A stretch of 64,000 nucleotides of DNA from Flavobacterium subsaxonicum WB 4.1-42 = DSM 21790 (GCF_000422725.1 NZ_KE383910.1:295887-359886), one strand, 5' to 3'; counted from the stretch's first letter, positions 23,853 to 32,236 are shown. Numbers and translations are program-made. The notes: generated by a model from the letters alone, not told the origin.

Positions 23853-25259
23853 CTATTGCAACAGGGCATACTGAAATGCAGGATTGCCCCTGTCGCCTGC
23901 CTGGCTTAGCATTGCGGTAAACCTAAGTTTATACACATTGCCTGCCGGGTCTTGTATTATATAAAACCTATCAGAATATAATTCGAGTGGGGTAACGTTA
24001 CGCCAGTTGGCACCTATAGCCCTGTGGTCTTGCGGAACATCGGTTTTTAGGTTGTTGAGGTTTACATTGGCAAGCTTAAAGTTATCGTAGCTTACCTCTG
24101 ATGTTAGCACCTGGTATGACCTTGCGCCGCCTTTGGTATTGGTTATTACAAAATCTGAATAAAAATACGATCCTGCCGATACGCCCGGGGTAGTAAATAC
24201 CTCGTTGGTAAAGGTGGTAAAGTTTAAATCCCACGCGGCTTTAACCGGCTCTGCCTGTACGGTTGCGCCGTTTATAAGGCTAAAGAAGGTAAAGTTATAG
24301 GCCGCATCTTTAGTAATGGTAACGGTATTGTGGGTTGTAGCGGCAATATCGGCATACTGTAGGGTATAGCCATCGCCGTTTCTAAGTATCCTTATTTTTT
24401 TCCAGCCTCTTTGGGTGCCGGCCACGTTTACAGACCCAGCCGCTGCCGGGATTGTTGGCACGCTATAGCCCATGTTTACAATGTATACTTTGTTATCGGC
24501 TTCGTTAGCGCTAACTTCTGCAATAGCAGTGTTGGTAATAAATCCGTTAGGGTTGTCTACATACGCTAAGTTAGCAGGGTCAAATGTCCCGATAGCTACT
24601 GTTGCATCGCTGGTTTGCGGCGTATCTATATTGGTAGTATTAAGTTGTTTTACTGCCATGGCTACAGAGCCGTTTATGGCTACCCTAAAATCGGCGCCGC
24701 TGTAAAAGCCAAGATCCCACGCGGTTCTTGTAGCCGATACGTATTTGCCGGTGCTTAAATCAAAATACACCTGGTTGGGCTGGTTAGAGCCTCCTACACC
24801 CGGTGATGCTGGGCCACCTAACGATGGCATTTCGTTAAAGTTAAGCTGAACCGACGGGTTGCCCGTAATTTCTATGCCCGATACTGATATTTGCTCTATG
24901 GTAAACACTACATTTTTTACCTCGCCTTCCATAGCATCGGTAAGCTTTGTAAAGTTGAATTGTATTTGCTTTGCTCCGGCCTCGAACGGTAGTGTAAGCT
25001 GGCCGTTAGCTGCCGTAACATCGGTACTAAAATCGGTACCATACGTAAGGTCGATTGCCGTATAGCTAACGGTTACAAAGCCGCTTGCCGTTACCTCGCC
25101 GTTAAAAAGCAGGGTAACCGGTGTTACAGCATCGGTAAGGTTAACCGACTCTATTGCGAAAGATACACCCTGGCGTACCGGTAGGGTATCTTCGTCGTCA
25201 TTACAGGCAGTTACTAAAACCGCCGATAGTGCCAAGAATAGAAAAAGTATTTTTTTCAT
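23853..25259 (-). CDS. hmuY: HmuY-family heme-binding lipoprotein with N-terminal Calx-beta-like domain
   Basis: 468 residues. The lipoprotein signal is MKKILFLFLALSAVLVTACN (lipobox VTAC). An N-terminal beta-rich segment (about residues 28-145) has TVSYTAIDLTYGTDFS and AGAKQIQFNFTKLTDAMEGE, reminiscent of Calx-beta modules. A Gly/Pro linker follows (LGGPASPGVGGSNQPNQ), then the HmuY region (about 165-465), with VYFDLSTGKYVSATRTAWDL and later VKAAWDLNFT. HmuY proteins bind heme at the cell surface and pass it to a TonB receptor. The TonB receptor gene lies 12 bp upstream on the same strand. The protein is about twice the length of Porphyromonas HmuY because of the N-terminal module. Confidence 0.85.
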   Translation of the reverse strand: MKKILFLFLALSAVLVTACNDDEDTLPVRQGVSFAIESVNLTDAVTPVTLLFNGEVTASGFVTVSYTAIDLTYGTDFSTDVTAANGQLTLPFEAGAKQIQFNFTKLTDAMEGEVKNVVFTIEQISVSGIEITGNPSVQLNFNEMPSLGGPASPGVGGSNQPNQVYFDLSTGKYVSATRTAWDLGFYSGADFRVAINGSVAMAVKQLNTTNIDTPQTSDATVAIGTFDPANLAYVDNPNGFITNTAIAEVSANEADNKVYIVNMGYSVPTIPAAAGSVNVAGTQRGWKKIRILRNGDGYTLQYADIAATTHNTVTITKDAAYNFTFFSLINGATVQAEPVKAAWDLNFTTFTNEVFTTPGVSAGSYFYSDFVITNTKGGARSYQVLTSEVSYDNFKLANVNLNNLKTDVPQDHRAIGANWRNVTPLELYSDRFYIIQDPAGNVYKLRFTAMLSQAGDRGNPAFQYALLQ

Positions 25260-25271
25260 TGCTAAGTAACG

Positions 25272-27434
25272 TTACAGGTTAATGTTATAAGCCAGTTTTA
25301 AAAAGTATGAGCGCCCGTAAGCCGTTGGCAGATCGGTAGTGCCGCCGCCGTGGCCTAAAGTGCCGCCTTGTGCAATAGAGCTGCGCACGTTGGTAACATC
25401 TAAAAGGTTGCGCGAGCCCAGGGTAACATCTAAACGGTCTTTAAAGAACGATTTGCGGATTGAGGCGTTTAGCCATCCGAAAGAATCGATTCTTGATATG
25501 CCAAATACCTCGTTTCCGTCGGCATCGGTGGTTTGTACCAGTTGCTGCTGCCTGCCGTTTAGCTTGTAGTATACTGAGAAATCAGTATCCCACTTAGGCA
25601 GGTTGTAGTTAAGGCTACCATTTAGCTGTAAGCCCCACAGGTAAGCATCGTCTGACTGTACAGACCCCGTAGTAAGTTTTTGCGATGTGCCTATTATGGC
25701 AGCACCTGCCTTTAGCGTAAAGCTTTTGTAGGCAAACTCGTGGCTGGTATTAAAATTCCACACCCTGTATTTATCTACATTGGTGTATTTGTATTGTAGC
25801 GGTGCAAAGTTTATTTGTATAAGCTCTATCCTGTCTACCACGTCAAGGTAGGTAACCATTATGTTGTTGGATAGCTTTAGGCCCGATGCAAAAGCAGTAG
25901 TTTTTTTAATGTTGAAATCTACCGATGTACTGTTCTCCGGCGTTAAATCCGGGTTACCCCTTACATCGTGGTTAGAATCTACCAGGTACGTGTACAACTC
26001 TTCGAAGTTGGGTGTACGGTACGATTTACCTAACGATGTACGCGCCTCTATGCCGTGGTTTAATAAATAACGAAGGCCTACAGATGCTGCATACTGGTCT
26101 TTAAACATGCTTTGTGCCGAGTAGCGCAAGCCGCCACGGGTAGAAAAACGATCGGTAATGGCAATTTCTGCTGCCGTGTACACATCATAATTGCTTATGG
26201 TTGCTTTTTTATCTACATCGCCGTTGTTCTCATCCCTGAAAATTCCGGTCTTGGCCGATGCAAAACCTTTTTCGCTCACTAATTCGTAACCTACCTGAAG
26301 GTTGTATTTTTTGTTGTTTAAAATGTTGCTTAAACTACCGGTAGAATATAAAACCTCGGTAGACTGGTACGTAAGCTTTTCGTTCTCGGCTTCGCGGCGC
26401 TCTTCGATAAAGTATTTAAAATCTTCGAAGTCGCGGCTTTGCTTTTGGTACGATGCCGATATGTTATACGCCAGGTTGTTTTTAAACACGTGGCCCGATG
26501 AGTTTAGGTGGTGGTAAAACCTTTCGGTTTTGTAACGCCTGTCGTTACCATACGGGATATCCCAAAATGGGTAATTGTCCTGTATGCTGACAATGGGGTT
26601 GTAATAGTCTATGTTTTCCTGAAAATAATCGAACTTATAAAAAACGCGTGTGCGGTTTTTTTTGTAGCTAATCATGGCGTTGCCCACGTACTGCTCTTTA
26701 GGCAGCCAGCTGTAGCCCCTTTGCTGCTGAATATCATCCGGGCTTAGGGTAAAGTTTTGCCCGCCCCTGCGGTCCTGAAAGCCTGCAAAATCGTTACGGT
26801 TACCGCCAAGCGATACAAACCAGTTTTCTGACAGGTTGTGCGATACTTTAAGCGATTGTATGTGGCGGCCTTCGTCTGAAGCCGAATATTCGCTGCCCAC
26901 GGTTTCTTCCTGCGCTACGGCGCTTATTTCCCACTTATGGGCTGCTGATTTTTTTGTAATGATGTTGATGATACCCGATACGGCGTTGGCACCGTGGGTT
27001 ACACCCATAGAGCCTTCTATAATTTCTATTTGCTCTATATCGTCGAGGTTTATCTGGGTAAGGTCTATATTATTGCCCAGTCCGCTGTCGCTAACAAGGG
27101 GCACGTTGTCTACCAGTACTTTAAGGTATTGCCCATCGAGCCCAAACATAGATATGGTAGAGCGGCCCTGGCCGGTATCCGGCGTAACGTTTATATTAAG
27201 GTAAAAGTTCATAACATCGGCCAGGTTGTTGGCAGCCTGGTTCTCTATGTCTTTACGGGTAATTACTTTTACGTTAAAAACCGATTTGCGAATAGACTGC
27301 GGTTCTGGCTGGCCGGTAACCACTACCTCATCTAACTGTTTGGTGTGCACAGAATCGGTTACGGTTTGCTGCGCCATGGCAGAAAGGCTGAATAACGAAA
27401 GAACAGATATAAACGCTTTTATAGGGGTATGCAT
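25272..27434 (-). CDS. TonB-dependent outer membrane receptor, heme uptake (HmuR-like)
   Basis: 720 residues. A signal peptide (MHTPIKAFISVLSLFSLSAM, cleaved at MAQ) is followed by a TonB box-like EVVVTGQPEPQS and a plug domain at about residues 40-160 (FNVKVITRKDIENQAANNLA, GLDGQYLKVLVDNVPL, IEIIEGSMGVTHGANAVSGI). A 22-strand barrel occupies the rest, with the YRTPNFEELYTYLVDSNHDV and GNPDLTPENS motifs of heme/siderophore receptors. It ends in NPxxF-like AYNINL. Energy comes from TonB-ExbBD. With HmuY following after 12 bp it probably brings heme across the outer membrane. The upstream region has a good promoter bracketed by two palindromic boxes. Confidence 0.9.
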   Translation of the reverse strand: MHTPIKAFISVLSLFSLSAMAQQTVTDSVHTKQLDEVVVTGQPEPQSIRKSVFNVKVITRKDIENQAANNLADVMNFYLNINVTPDTGQGRSTISMFGLDGQYLKVLVDNVPLVSDSGLGNNIDLTQINLDDIEQIEIIEGSMGVTHGANAVSGIINIITKKSAAHKWEISAVAQEETVGSEYSASDEGRHIQSLKVSHNLSENWFVSLGGNRNDFAGFQDRRGGQNFTLSPDDIQQQRGYSWLPKEQYVGNAMISYKKNRTRVFYKFDYFQENIDYYNPIVSIQDNYPFWDIPYGNDRRYKTERFYHHLNSSGHVFKNNLAYNISASYQKQSRDFEDFKYFIEERREAENEKLTYQSTEVLYSTGSLSNILNNKKYNLQVGYELVSEKGFASAKTGIFRDENNGDVDKKATISNYDVYTAAEIAITDRFSTRGGLRYSAQSMFKDQYAASVGLRYLLNHGIEARTSLGKSYRTPNFEELYTYLVDSNHDVRGNPDLTPENSTSVDFNIKKTTAFASGLKLSNNIMVTYLDVVDRIELIQINFAPLQYKYTNVDKYRVWNFNTSHEFAYKSFTLKAGAAIIGTSQKLTTGSVQSDDAYLWGLQLNGSLNYNLPKWDTDFSVYYKLNGRQQQLVQTTDADGNEVFGISRIDSFGWLNASIRKSFFKDRLDVTLGSRNLLDVTNVRSSIAQGGTLGHGGGTTDLPTAYGRSYFLKLAYNINL

Positions 27435-27446
27435 TACTAACTTTAG

Positions 27447-27461
27447 TTAGATTAATTCTAA
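27447..27461. promoter_or_regulatory. Palindromic operator candidate TTAGATTAATTCTAA
   Basis: The arms TTAGA and TCTAA flank a TTAAT centre. The site lies at the expected transcription start of the hmuR promoter, 13 bp before the ATG. An AT-rich relative lies on the other side of the promoter. It is well placed to block transcription. Confidence 0.5.
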
Positions 27462-27468
27462 ACAGCTG

Positions 27469-27500
27469 CAAAGCTAAGCCCCCTGTTTTAGATATGCAAA
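27469..27500 (-). promoter_or_regulatory. hmuRY promoter
   Basis: Minus strand: TTTG (27500-27497), 20 bp spacer, TAGCTTTG (27476-27469). Both boxes and the spacing match the flavobacterial consensus closely. The box ends 34 bp before the receptor ATG. Confidence 0.7.
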
Positions 27501-27523
27501 TTATTTTTATTAATTCTAAATAA
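27501..27523. promoter_or_regulatory. Second operator candidate, TTATTT...AAATAA with ATTCTAAATAA
   Basis: TTATTT (27501-27506) and AAATAA (27518-27523) are inverted. The right part contains ATTCTAAATAA (27513-27523), found identically at 48588-48598 upstream of hmuT. It directly abuts the -33 box. Confidence 0.5.
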
Positions 27524-27610
27524 CATTACCTTACATATATCATAGATTATCTTACCAATTGTATTTAACAGTAATTGGCTTTACGGTTAAGATACAACTG
27601 TGTGCTAAAA

Positions 27611-27636
27611 CAAAAAACTGCCCTTGAGAGGCAGTT
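27611..27636 (-). terminator. Terminator of the suf operon
   Basis: Minus strand: AACTGCC (27636-27630), loop, GGCAGTT (27622-27616), continuing TTTTG. It lies 26 bp past the sufD stop codon. Confidence 0.85.
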
Positions 27637-27661
27637 CCTGATATTGTATAATGGGTACGGA

Positions 27662-28978
27662 TTACAAATCGAAACCTATGTTAACGCCTAATTTAGAGGC
27701 AATAAGCTTGGTAATCCTGTCTTTAAGCTCGGGTATGCGGATGCTTTCTATAACCTCGTTGCTAAAGGCATACATAAGCAGGGCCTTGGCTTCTTTTTTA
27801 GGAATACCACGGCTTTGCATATAAAACATAGCGCTTTCGTCTAACTGGCCAACAGTACAGCCGTGAGAACATTTAACATCATCGGCAAAAATTTCCAATT
27901 GGGGTTTTGCATTAATGGTGGCTTTTTCGCTAATAAGTATGTTGTTGTTTTGCTGAAAGGCATCGGTTTTTTGCGCCTCTTTCTCTACATATATCTTACC
28001 GTTAAACACACCGGTAGAGCTGCCGTCAAAAATACTCTTGTAGTTTTGGTGGCTCTCGCAGTTAGGCGTGGCATGGCGTACCAGCGTGTAGTGGTCTACG
28101 TGCTGCTTGTCGCCAATAATGGTAATACCTTTTAGGGTGCTGTCTATACGCTCGCCCTGGTGGTAAAAATTAAGGTTATTGCGGGTAATGTTACCCCCAA
28201 ATGAAAACGTGTGCACAGAGGCGTTGCTATGGCCTTTTTGGGCTATATAGGTATTGTCTACCAAGTTGGCCGTTTGCACGTCGTTCTGTATCTTGTAATA
28301 ATCGGTAATAGAGCGTTCCTGGGCAAAAATCTCGGTAACGCTGTTGGTAAGCACCGGGTTGCTGTTAAGGCTCTGGTGGCGCTCTATAATTTGCACCTGG
28401 GCGTTTTCGCCAACAATAATCAGGTTACGCGGCTGCACCATAAGGGCGGCCTCGTTGCCTGTAGACAGGTACATAATTTCGATAGGCTTATCGGCTACCT
28501 TATTTTTTGGTATGTTTATAAATGCACCTTCATTGGCAAATGCCGTGTTTAACGAGGTTAAGCTATCATCAAGATTGGCTATCTTGTTAAAATAGGTATC
28601 TATAATTTCTTTGTACTTGGGCTTGGTTAAGGCCGAAGACATAAGGCAAACATCAATACCATCGTGCGTGGTGCTGGATAAGAACGAACTGAAAATACCG
28701 TCTATAAACACCAGTTTGTAGGTGTCTATCTGGTGTAAAAAGAATTTTTTTACATCGGGGTAATTAATGGCGTTGTCCTGTTTTGGGAACACGCTAAAAT
28801 CGTTTTTAAGCACCGCATTAAGCGATGTATATTTCCAGGCCTCATCCTTTTTGGTTGGGAAGCCTTTATTTTCGAAATTCTTAATAGCCTCTGTTCTAAC
28901 GTTGTGTAAATCAGCATTTACATCTACACGCTCCTCAAAAGCCATAAAAGAAGATAATAGTTTTTCTTTTAAATCCAT
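27662..28978 (-). CDS. sufD: Fe-S cluster assembly protein SufD
   Basis: 438 residues. PTKKDEAWKYTSLNAVLKND near the N-terminus is the family opening. The C-terminal SufBD core has ILISEKATINAKPQLEIFAD, DDVKCSHGCTVGQLDESAMF and YMQSRGIPKKEAKALLMYAF, with the conserved DVKCSHG motif. SufD forms the SufBC2D scaffold with SufB and SufC in the cytosol and takes part in iron acquisition for cluster building. It is last in the sufA-like/sufB/sufC/sufD order, but separated from sufC by a four-helix-bundle gene and short-period repeats. A terminator follows. Confidence 0.95.
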   Translation of the reverse strand: MDLKEKLLSSFMAFEERVDVNADLHNVRTEAIKNFENKGFPTKKDEAWKYTSLNAVLKNDFSVFPKQDNAINYPDVKKFFLHQIDTYKLVFIDGIFSSFLSSTTHDGIDVCLMSSALTKPKYKEIIDTYFNKIANLDDSLTSLNTAFANEGAFINIPKNKVADKPIEIMYLSTGNEAALMVQPRNLIIVGENAQVQIIERHQSLNSNPVLTNSVTEIFAQERSITDYYKIQNDVQTANLVDNTYIAQKGHSNASVHTFSFGGNITRNNLNFYHQGERIDSTLKGITIIGDKQHVDHYTLVRHATPNCESHQNYKSIFDGSSTGVFNGKIYVEKEAQKTDAFQQNNNILISEKATINAKPQLEIFADDVKCSHGCTVGQLDESAMFYMQSRGIPKKEAKALLMYAFSNEVIESIRIPELKDRITKLIASKLGVNIGFDL

Positions 28979-28983
28979 TTTTA

Positions 28984-29020
28984 ATGTCTAAAGTCTTAAA
29001 GTCGAAAGTTTATAAAGTAC
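28984..29020. repeat. Short-period array, left flank of the four-helix cassette
   Basis: On the plus strand AGT triplets recur at 28992, 29000, 29007 and 29016 (TAAAGTC, TTAAAGTC, GAAAGTT, TATAAAGT). The array fills the gap between the sufD start and the stop of the gene at 29031. The array on the other side (29398-29429) reads GAC-phased on the same strand, so the two are inverted. Confidence 0.7.
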
Positions 29021-29030
29021 TTTCCCAACT

Positions 29031-29393
29031 TTATTTATTAAGGTATTTTATAAAACCGCTAAGCAGTTTAGATATTTCTGTAATTTCTATGAGCAGGTCA
29101 TCAAACACATCTTGTGTAATGTAGTTTAAGTCTAAAGCCAGATACAATTGTGAACGTACTTCGCCGGCAGATCCCTTAGCAATAAAAAGAAAGTGACTAA
29201 ATTCTTTATCAGTATTTCTTTCAAACCCTTCGGCAATGTTAGAAGATATTGATACCGAGCAACGTCTTATCTGCCTTGCCAGATCAAAGTCTTTTTTAAA
29301 CGATTCGCTTTCGGTTATCAGGTAAATTTTCTTATTCAGACTCCTTGCACGTTGCCATGAATTGATTTCTTCGAAAGAATTGAATTTACCCAT
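29031..29393 (-). CDS. Four-helix-bundle protein (23S rRNA intervening-sequence protein family)
   Basis: 120 residues, all helical. The family core is visible: FNSFEEINSWQRARSLNKKI, LARQIRRCSVSISSNIAEGF, EFSHFLFIAKGSAGEVRSQL and a C-terminal helix. This is the IVP/Avd-like fold first met in insertions within 23S rRNA genes and as accessory protein in diversity-generating retroelements; its activity is not established, but nucleic-acid binding is likely. It sits between sufC and sufD in the same direction and is bracketed by inverted short-period arrays (28984-29020 and 29398-29429). Its link to Fe-S assembly is probably only positional. A second, diverged member lies at 32237. Confidence 0.9.
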   Translation of the reverse strand: MGKFNSFEEINSWQRARSLNKKIYLITESESFKKDFDLARQIRRCSVSISSNIAEGFERNTDKEFSHFLFIAKGSAGEVRSQLYLALDLNYITQDVFDDLLIEITEISKLLSGFIKYLNK

Positions 29394-29397
29394 TGCC

Positions 29398-29429
29398 TTT
29401 TGACTTTACGACCTGCGACTTTTGACTTC
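29398..29429. repeat. Short-period array, right flank of the four-helix cassette
   Basis: On the plus strand GAC recurs at 29402, 29410, 29417 and 29424. On the minus strand the units read AAGTCAAA, AGTCGCAG, GTCGTAA, AGTCAAAA. It fills the entire gap between the sufC stop and the four-helix gene start. Confidence 0.7.
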
Positions 29430-30176
29430 TTAGTTCTCGGACTTAATCCAATCGTAGCCTTTTTCTTCAAGTTCGTAAGCCAGTTCTTTACCGCCCGATT
29501 TTACAATTTTGCCATTGTAAAGTACATGTACAAAATCAGGTACAATATAGTCTAACAGCCTTTGGTAGTGGGTAATAACAATAACGGCGTTGTCTTCGCT
29601 GCGCAGTTTGTTAACACCGTTGGCTACAATACGCAGCGCATCAATGTCAAGGCCAGAGTCGGTCTCGTCAAGAATAGCCAGTTTAGGCTCCAGCATTGCC
29701 ATCTGGAAGATCTCGTTACGTTTTTTCTCGCCACCTGAAAAACCTTCGTTAAGCGAACGCGATAAGAATTTACGGTCGATTTCTAATAATTCCGATTTCT
29801 CGCGGATCATTTTAAGCATTTCGTTGGCCGGCATTTCTTCGTGGCCCTGCGCTTTGCGGGTCTCGTTAATGGCGGTTTTCATAAAGTTGGTAACCGATAC
29901 GCCCGGTATCTCTACAGGGTACTGGAATGAGAGGAAAACCCCTTTGTGTGCCCTTTCTTCCGGTGCAAAATCGCCAATATCTTCGCCCTCAAGCAAAATC
30001 TGGCCATCGGTAACGGTGTACTCTTCTTTACCGGCAATTACCGATGACAGCGTACTTTTACCCGACCCGTTAGGGCCCATTATAGCGTGTACTTCACCGG
30101 CTTTAACCTCAAGGTTAATACCTCTTAAAATCTCCTTATCTTCAACACTTGCGTGTAAATTCTTAATACTTAACAT
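29430..30176 (-). CDS. sufC: Fe-S cluster assembly ATPase SufC
   Basis: 248 residues of one ABC-type ATPase domain: Walker A IMGPNGSGKSTLSSVI, Q-loop LSFQYPVEIPGVSV, the degenerate signature FSGGEKKRNEIFQMAMLEPK, Walker B LAILDETDSGLDIDALRIVA and H-loop VITHYQRLL. The SufC-specific KRNEIFQM stretch separates it from transporters. It drives conformational change in the SufBC2D complex. It lies between a YoeB-type toxin gene (upstream) and a four-helix-bundle gene (downstream), instead of directly beside sufB and sufD as is usual. Confidence 0.96.
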   Translation of the reverse strand: MLSIKNLHASVEDKEILRGINLEVKAGEVHAIMGPNGSGKSTLSSVIAGKEEYTVTDGQILLEGEDIGDFAPEERAHKGVFLSFQYPVEIPGVSVTNFMKTAINETRKAQGHEEMPANEMLKMIREKSELLEIDRKFLSRSLNEGFSGGEKKRNEIFQMAMLEPKLAILDETDSGLDIDALRIVANGVNKLRSEDNAVIVITHYQRLLDYIVPDFVHVLYNGKIVKSGGKELAYELEEKGYDWIKSEN

Positions 30177-30194
30177 CAGTTTGTTTTTGATTTA

Positions 30195-30209
30195 AGAAGC
30201 AAAGCTTCT
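30195..30209. repeat. Small palindrome AGAAGC-AAA-GCTTCT
   Basis: Perfect 6-bp arms between the toxin stop and the sufC start. No T-run follows on the minus strand, so a terminator is doubtful. It may limit toxin mRNA read-through. Confidence 0.4.
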
Positions 30210-30233
30210 CGTATATTCTAATCTTTATATTAT

Positions 30234-30503
30234 TTAATAATGGCCTTTTAAAGAAATAATGCTCAGGATCTCAATGGTGTTTGTATCTACTATTTCGTAA
30301 ACCAGCCTGTGCTCCCTGTCAATCCTTCTGGACCATTTGCCGCTAAGTTCATGCCTTAACTGTTCTGGCTTACCAATACCAGAATATGGATCATCTTGAA
30401 TAGCTTCAACCAAATGGCCTATTTTCTTTAAAATAATTTTATTTCCGGTTTTAGTCCAGTATTCAAAATCATGCTGTGCTTTTGCTGATAAAACTACTCT
30501 CAT
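30234..30503 (-). CDS. yoeB: YoeB/Txe-family mRNA interferase toxin
   Basis: 89 residues from the ATG at 30503, two bases after the antitoxin stop codon (TAA-CT-ATG); a GTG five codons earlier is possible but would overlap the antitoxin. The sequence follows E. coli YoeB closely in pattern: VVLSAKAQHDFEYW, PEQLRHELSGKWSRRI, DREHRLVYEI and the terminal KGHY. The Arg of WSRRI and the final His-Tyr correspond to residues needed for ribosome-dependent mRNA cleavage. It sits within the suf operon between sufB and sufC, in the operon direction. Its partner gene lies immediately upstream. Confidence 0.93.
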   Translation of the reverse strand: MRVVLSAKAQHDFEYWTKTGNKIILKKIGHLVEAIQDDPYSGIGKPEQLRHELSGKWSRRIDREHRLVYEIVDTNTIEILSIISLKGHY

Positions 30504-30505
30504 AG

Positions 30506-30715
30506 TTATATACCACACATTTTTTTGAATTCCTCCATAGAAATTTCTTTGCCCTTGCCGTTTTTAACACCCTCAGCAGCTTCAAGTATTTCTTTTACAA
30601 ATTGCGGGTCGTAGGGTTTTTCTTCAGGTGTACTGATCTCAAAACCTAAAGCTTTGGCAAGCGATTTAATAACCTGCAAATCTTTTTTCTTTACGTTTTT
30701 TAATACTATATCCAT
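30506..30715 (-). CDS. Antitoxin-like small protein (DUF2683 type)
   Basis: 69 residues: MDIVLKNVKKKDLQVIKSLA, then PYDPQFVKEILEAAEGVKNG and ISMEEFKKMCGI. The layout (short beta strand, helix, then a PYDPxFVxKI toxin-neutralising tail) matches DUF2683 proteins found before YoeB/RelE toxins in Bacteroidota. It is not a clear YefM/Phd protein, the usual YoeB partner. It should bind the toxin and may autoregulate, although the sequence shows no obvious DNA-binding motif. It follows sufB by 24 bp, a gap with two TTAAAC units. Confidence 0.8.
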   Translation of the reverse strand: MDIVLKNVKKKDLQVIKSLAKALGFEISTPEEKPYDPQFVKEILEAAEGVKNGKGKEISMEEFKKMCGI

Positions 30716-30739
30716 AACCTTAAACTTTAAACAAATTCT

Positions 30740-32188
30740 TTATCCTACAGAACCCTCTAAAGAAATCTCAAGCAGCTTTTGCGCCTCAACGGCAAACTCC
30801 ATTGGCAGTTTGTTTAGTACCTCTTTACTAAAGCCGTTTACAATAAGTGCAATAGCTTTTTCTGTAGGTATACCACGCTGGTTGCAATAAAACACCTGGT
30901 CTTCGCCAATTTTGCTGGTGGTGGCCTCGTGCTCTATTTTAGCTGTTGTATTTTTAGACTCTATGTACGGAAACGTATGTGCACCACAGTTGTTGCCCAT
31001 TAGCAACGAGTCGCACTGCGAGAAGTTACGTGCATTTTCGGCACGGCTTCCAATCTGTACCAATCCGCGGTAGCTGTTTTGCGACTTACCGGCACTGATA
31101 CCTTTAGAGATAATGGTACTCTTAGTGTTTTTGCCAAGGTGTATCATCTTTGTACCGGTATCGGCCTGCTGAAAGTTGTTGGTAACGGCAATAGAATAAA
31201 ATTCGCCTACCGAGTTATCACCTTTCAGGATGCAGCTTGGATATTTCCAGGTAACGGCAGAGCCGGTTTCTACCTGTGTCCAGGATATTTTAGCGTTTTT
31301 TTCGCAAATTCCGCGCTTGGTAACAAAGTTATATACTCCGCCTTTGCCTTCTTTATTGCCGGGAAACCAGTTTTGCACGGTGCTGTACTTAATTTCGGCA
31401 TCTTCCATGGCAATAAGCTCTACCACTGCGGCATGCAGCTGGTTCTCGTCGCGGCTTGGTGCGGTACAGCCCTCAAGGTAGCTAACATAACTGCCCTGGT
31501 CTGCCACTACAAGCGTGCGCTCAAACTGGCCGGTACCCGCCTGGTTAATACGGAAGTACGTAGACAGTTCCATTGGGCAGCGCACCCCTTTAGGGATGTA
31601 GCAAAACGAACCGTCTGAAAATACTGCAGCATTTAGCGCAGCATAAAAATTATCTTTTTGAGGTACAACCGACCCTAAATATTTTTTTACAAGCTCCGGG
31701 TGCTCTTTAATAGCCTCGGATATAGAGCAAAAGATAATGCCTTTTTCGGCCAGGGTTTTTTTGAATGTAGTGGCCACCGAAACAGAGTCCATTACAATAT
31801 CTACCGCTACGCCGCTAAGCATTTTTTGCTCGTCTATAGAAATGCCCAGTTTTTTAAAGGTTTCCAGCAACTCCGGGTCAACTTCGTCCAGGCTCTCGTA
31901 TTTTGCCTTTTTTAACGGGGCAGAATAATAGGATATGGCCTGAAAATCGGGCTTAACATAATGCACATTAGCCCATTCGGGCTCAGTCATCTGTATCCAT
32001 GCGCGGTACGCCTCAAGGCGCCATTCGGTCATCCATTCGGGCTCTTCCTTCTTTTTAGAAAGTGCGCGCACAATATCCTCACTTAACCCATTAGGAAATG
32101 TATCCGACTCTATATCAGTATAAAAACCGTACTCGTACTCTTTGGTTTCGAGCTCAATTTTTAATTCCTCTTCTGTGTATTTACTCAT
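30740..32188 (-). CDS. sufB: Fe-S cluster assembly protein SufB
   Basis: 482 residues. Family motifs in order: RLEAYRAWIQMTEPEWANVH, FCSISEAIKEHPELVKKYLG, FSDGSFCYIPKGVRCPMELS, SYVSYLEGCTAPSRDENQLH, VQNWFPGNKEGKGGVYNFVT, and near the end GAHTFPYIESKNTTAKIEHE and DQVFYCNQRGIPTEKAIALI. It is the cluster-assembly subunit of SufBC2D, receiving sulfur from SufE/SufS. It stands between a four-helix-bundle gene (upstream) and the antitoxin-toxin pair (downstream). Full length, no lesion. Confidence 0.97.
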   Translation of the reverse strand: MSKYTEEELKIELETKEYEYGFYTDIESDTFPNGLSEDIVRALSKKKEEPEWMTEWRLEAYRAWIQMTEPEWANVHYVKPDFQAISYYSAPLKKAKYESLDEVDPELLETFKKLGISIDEQKMLSGVAVDIVMDSVSVATTFKKTLAEKGIIFCSISEAIKEHPELVKKYLGSVVPQKDNFYAALNAAVFSDGSFCYIPKGVRCPMELSTYFRINQAGTGQFERTLVVADQGSYVSYLEGCTAPSRDENQLHAAVVELIAMEDAEIKYSTVQNWFPGNKEGKGGVYNFVTKRGICEKNAKISWTQVETGSAVTWKYPSCILKGDNSVGEFYSIAVTNNFQQADTGTKMIHLGKNTKSTIISKGISAGKSQNSYRGLVQIGSRAENARNFSQCDSLLMGNNCGAHTFPYIESKNTTAKIEHEATTSKIGEDQVFYCNQRGIPTEKAIALIVNGFSKEVLNKLPMEFAVEAQKLLEISLEGSVG

Positions 32189-32196
32189 TTTTTTTT

Positions 32197-32231
32197 ATTT
32201 AAAGATTTAAAATTTAATAATTTAAAGATTC
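32197..32231. repeat. Octamer array, left flank of the second four-helix cassette
   Basis: Units ATTTAAAG, ATTTAAA, ATTTAATA, ATTTAAAG, ATTC. On the opposite strand it reads AATCTTTA, AATTATTA, AATTTTA, AATCTTTA, matching the right-flank array at 32606-32640 in inverted orientation. It fills most of the gap between sufB and the gene at 32237. Confidence 0.75.
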
Positions 32232-32236
32232 GTTCT

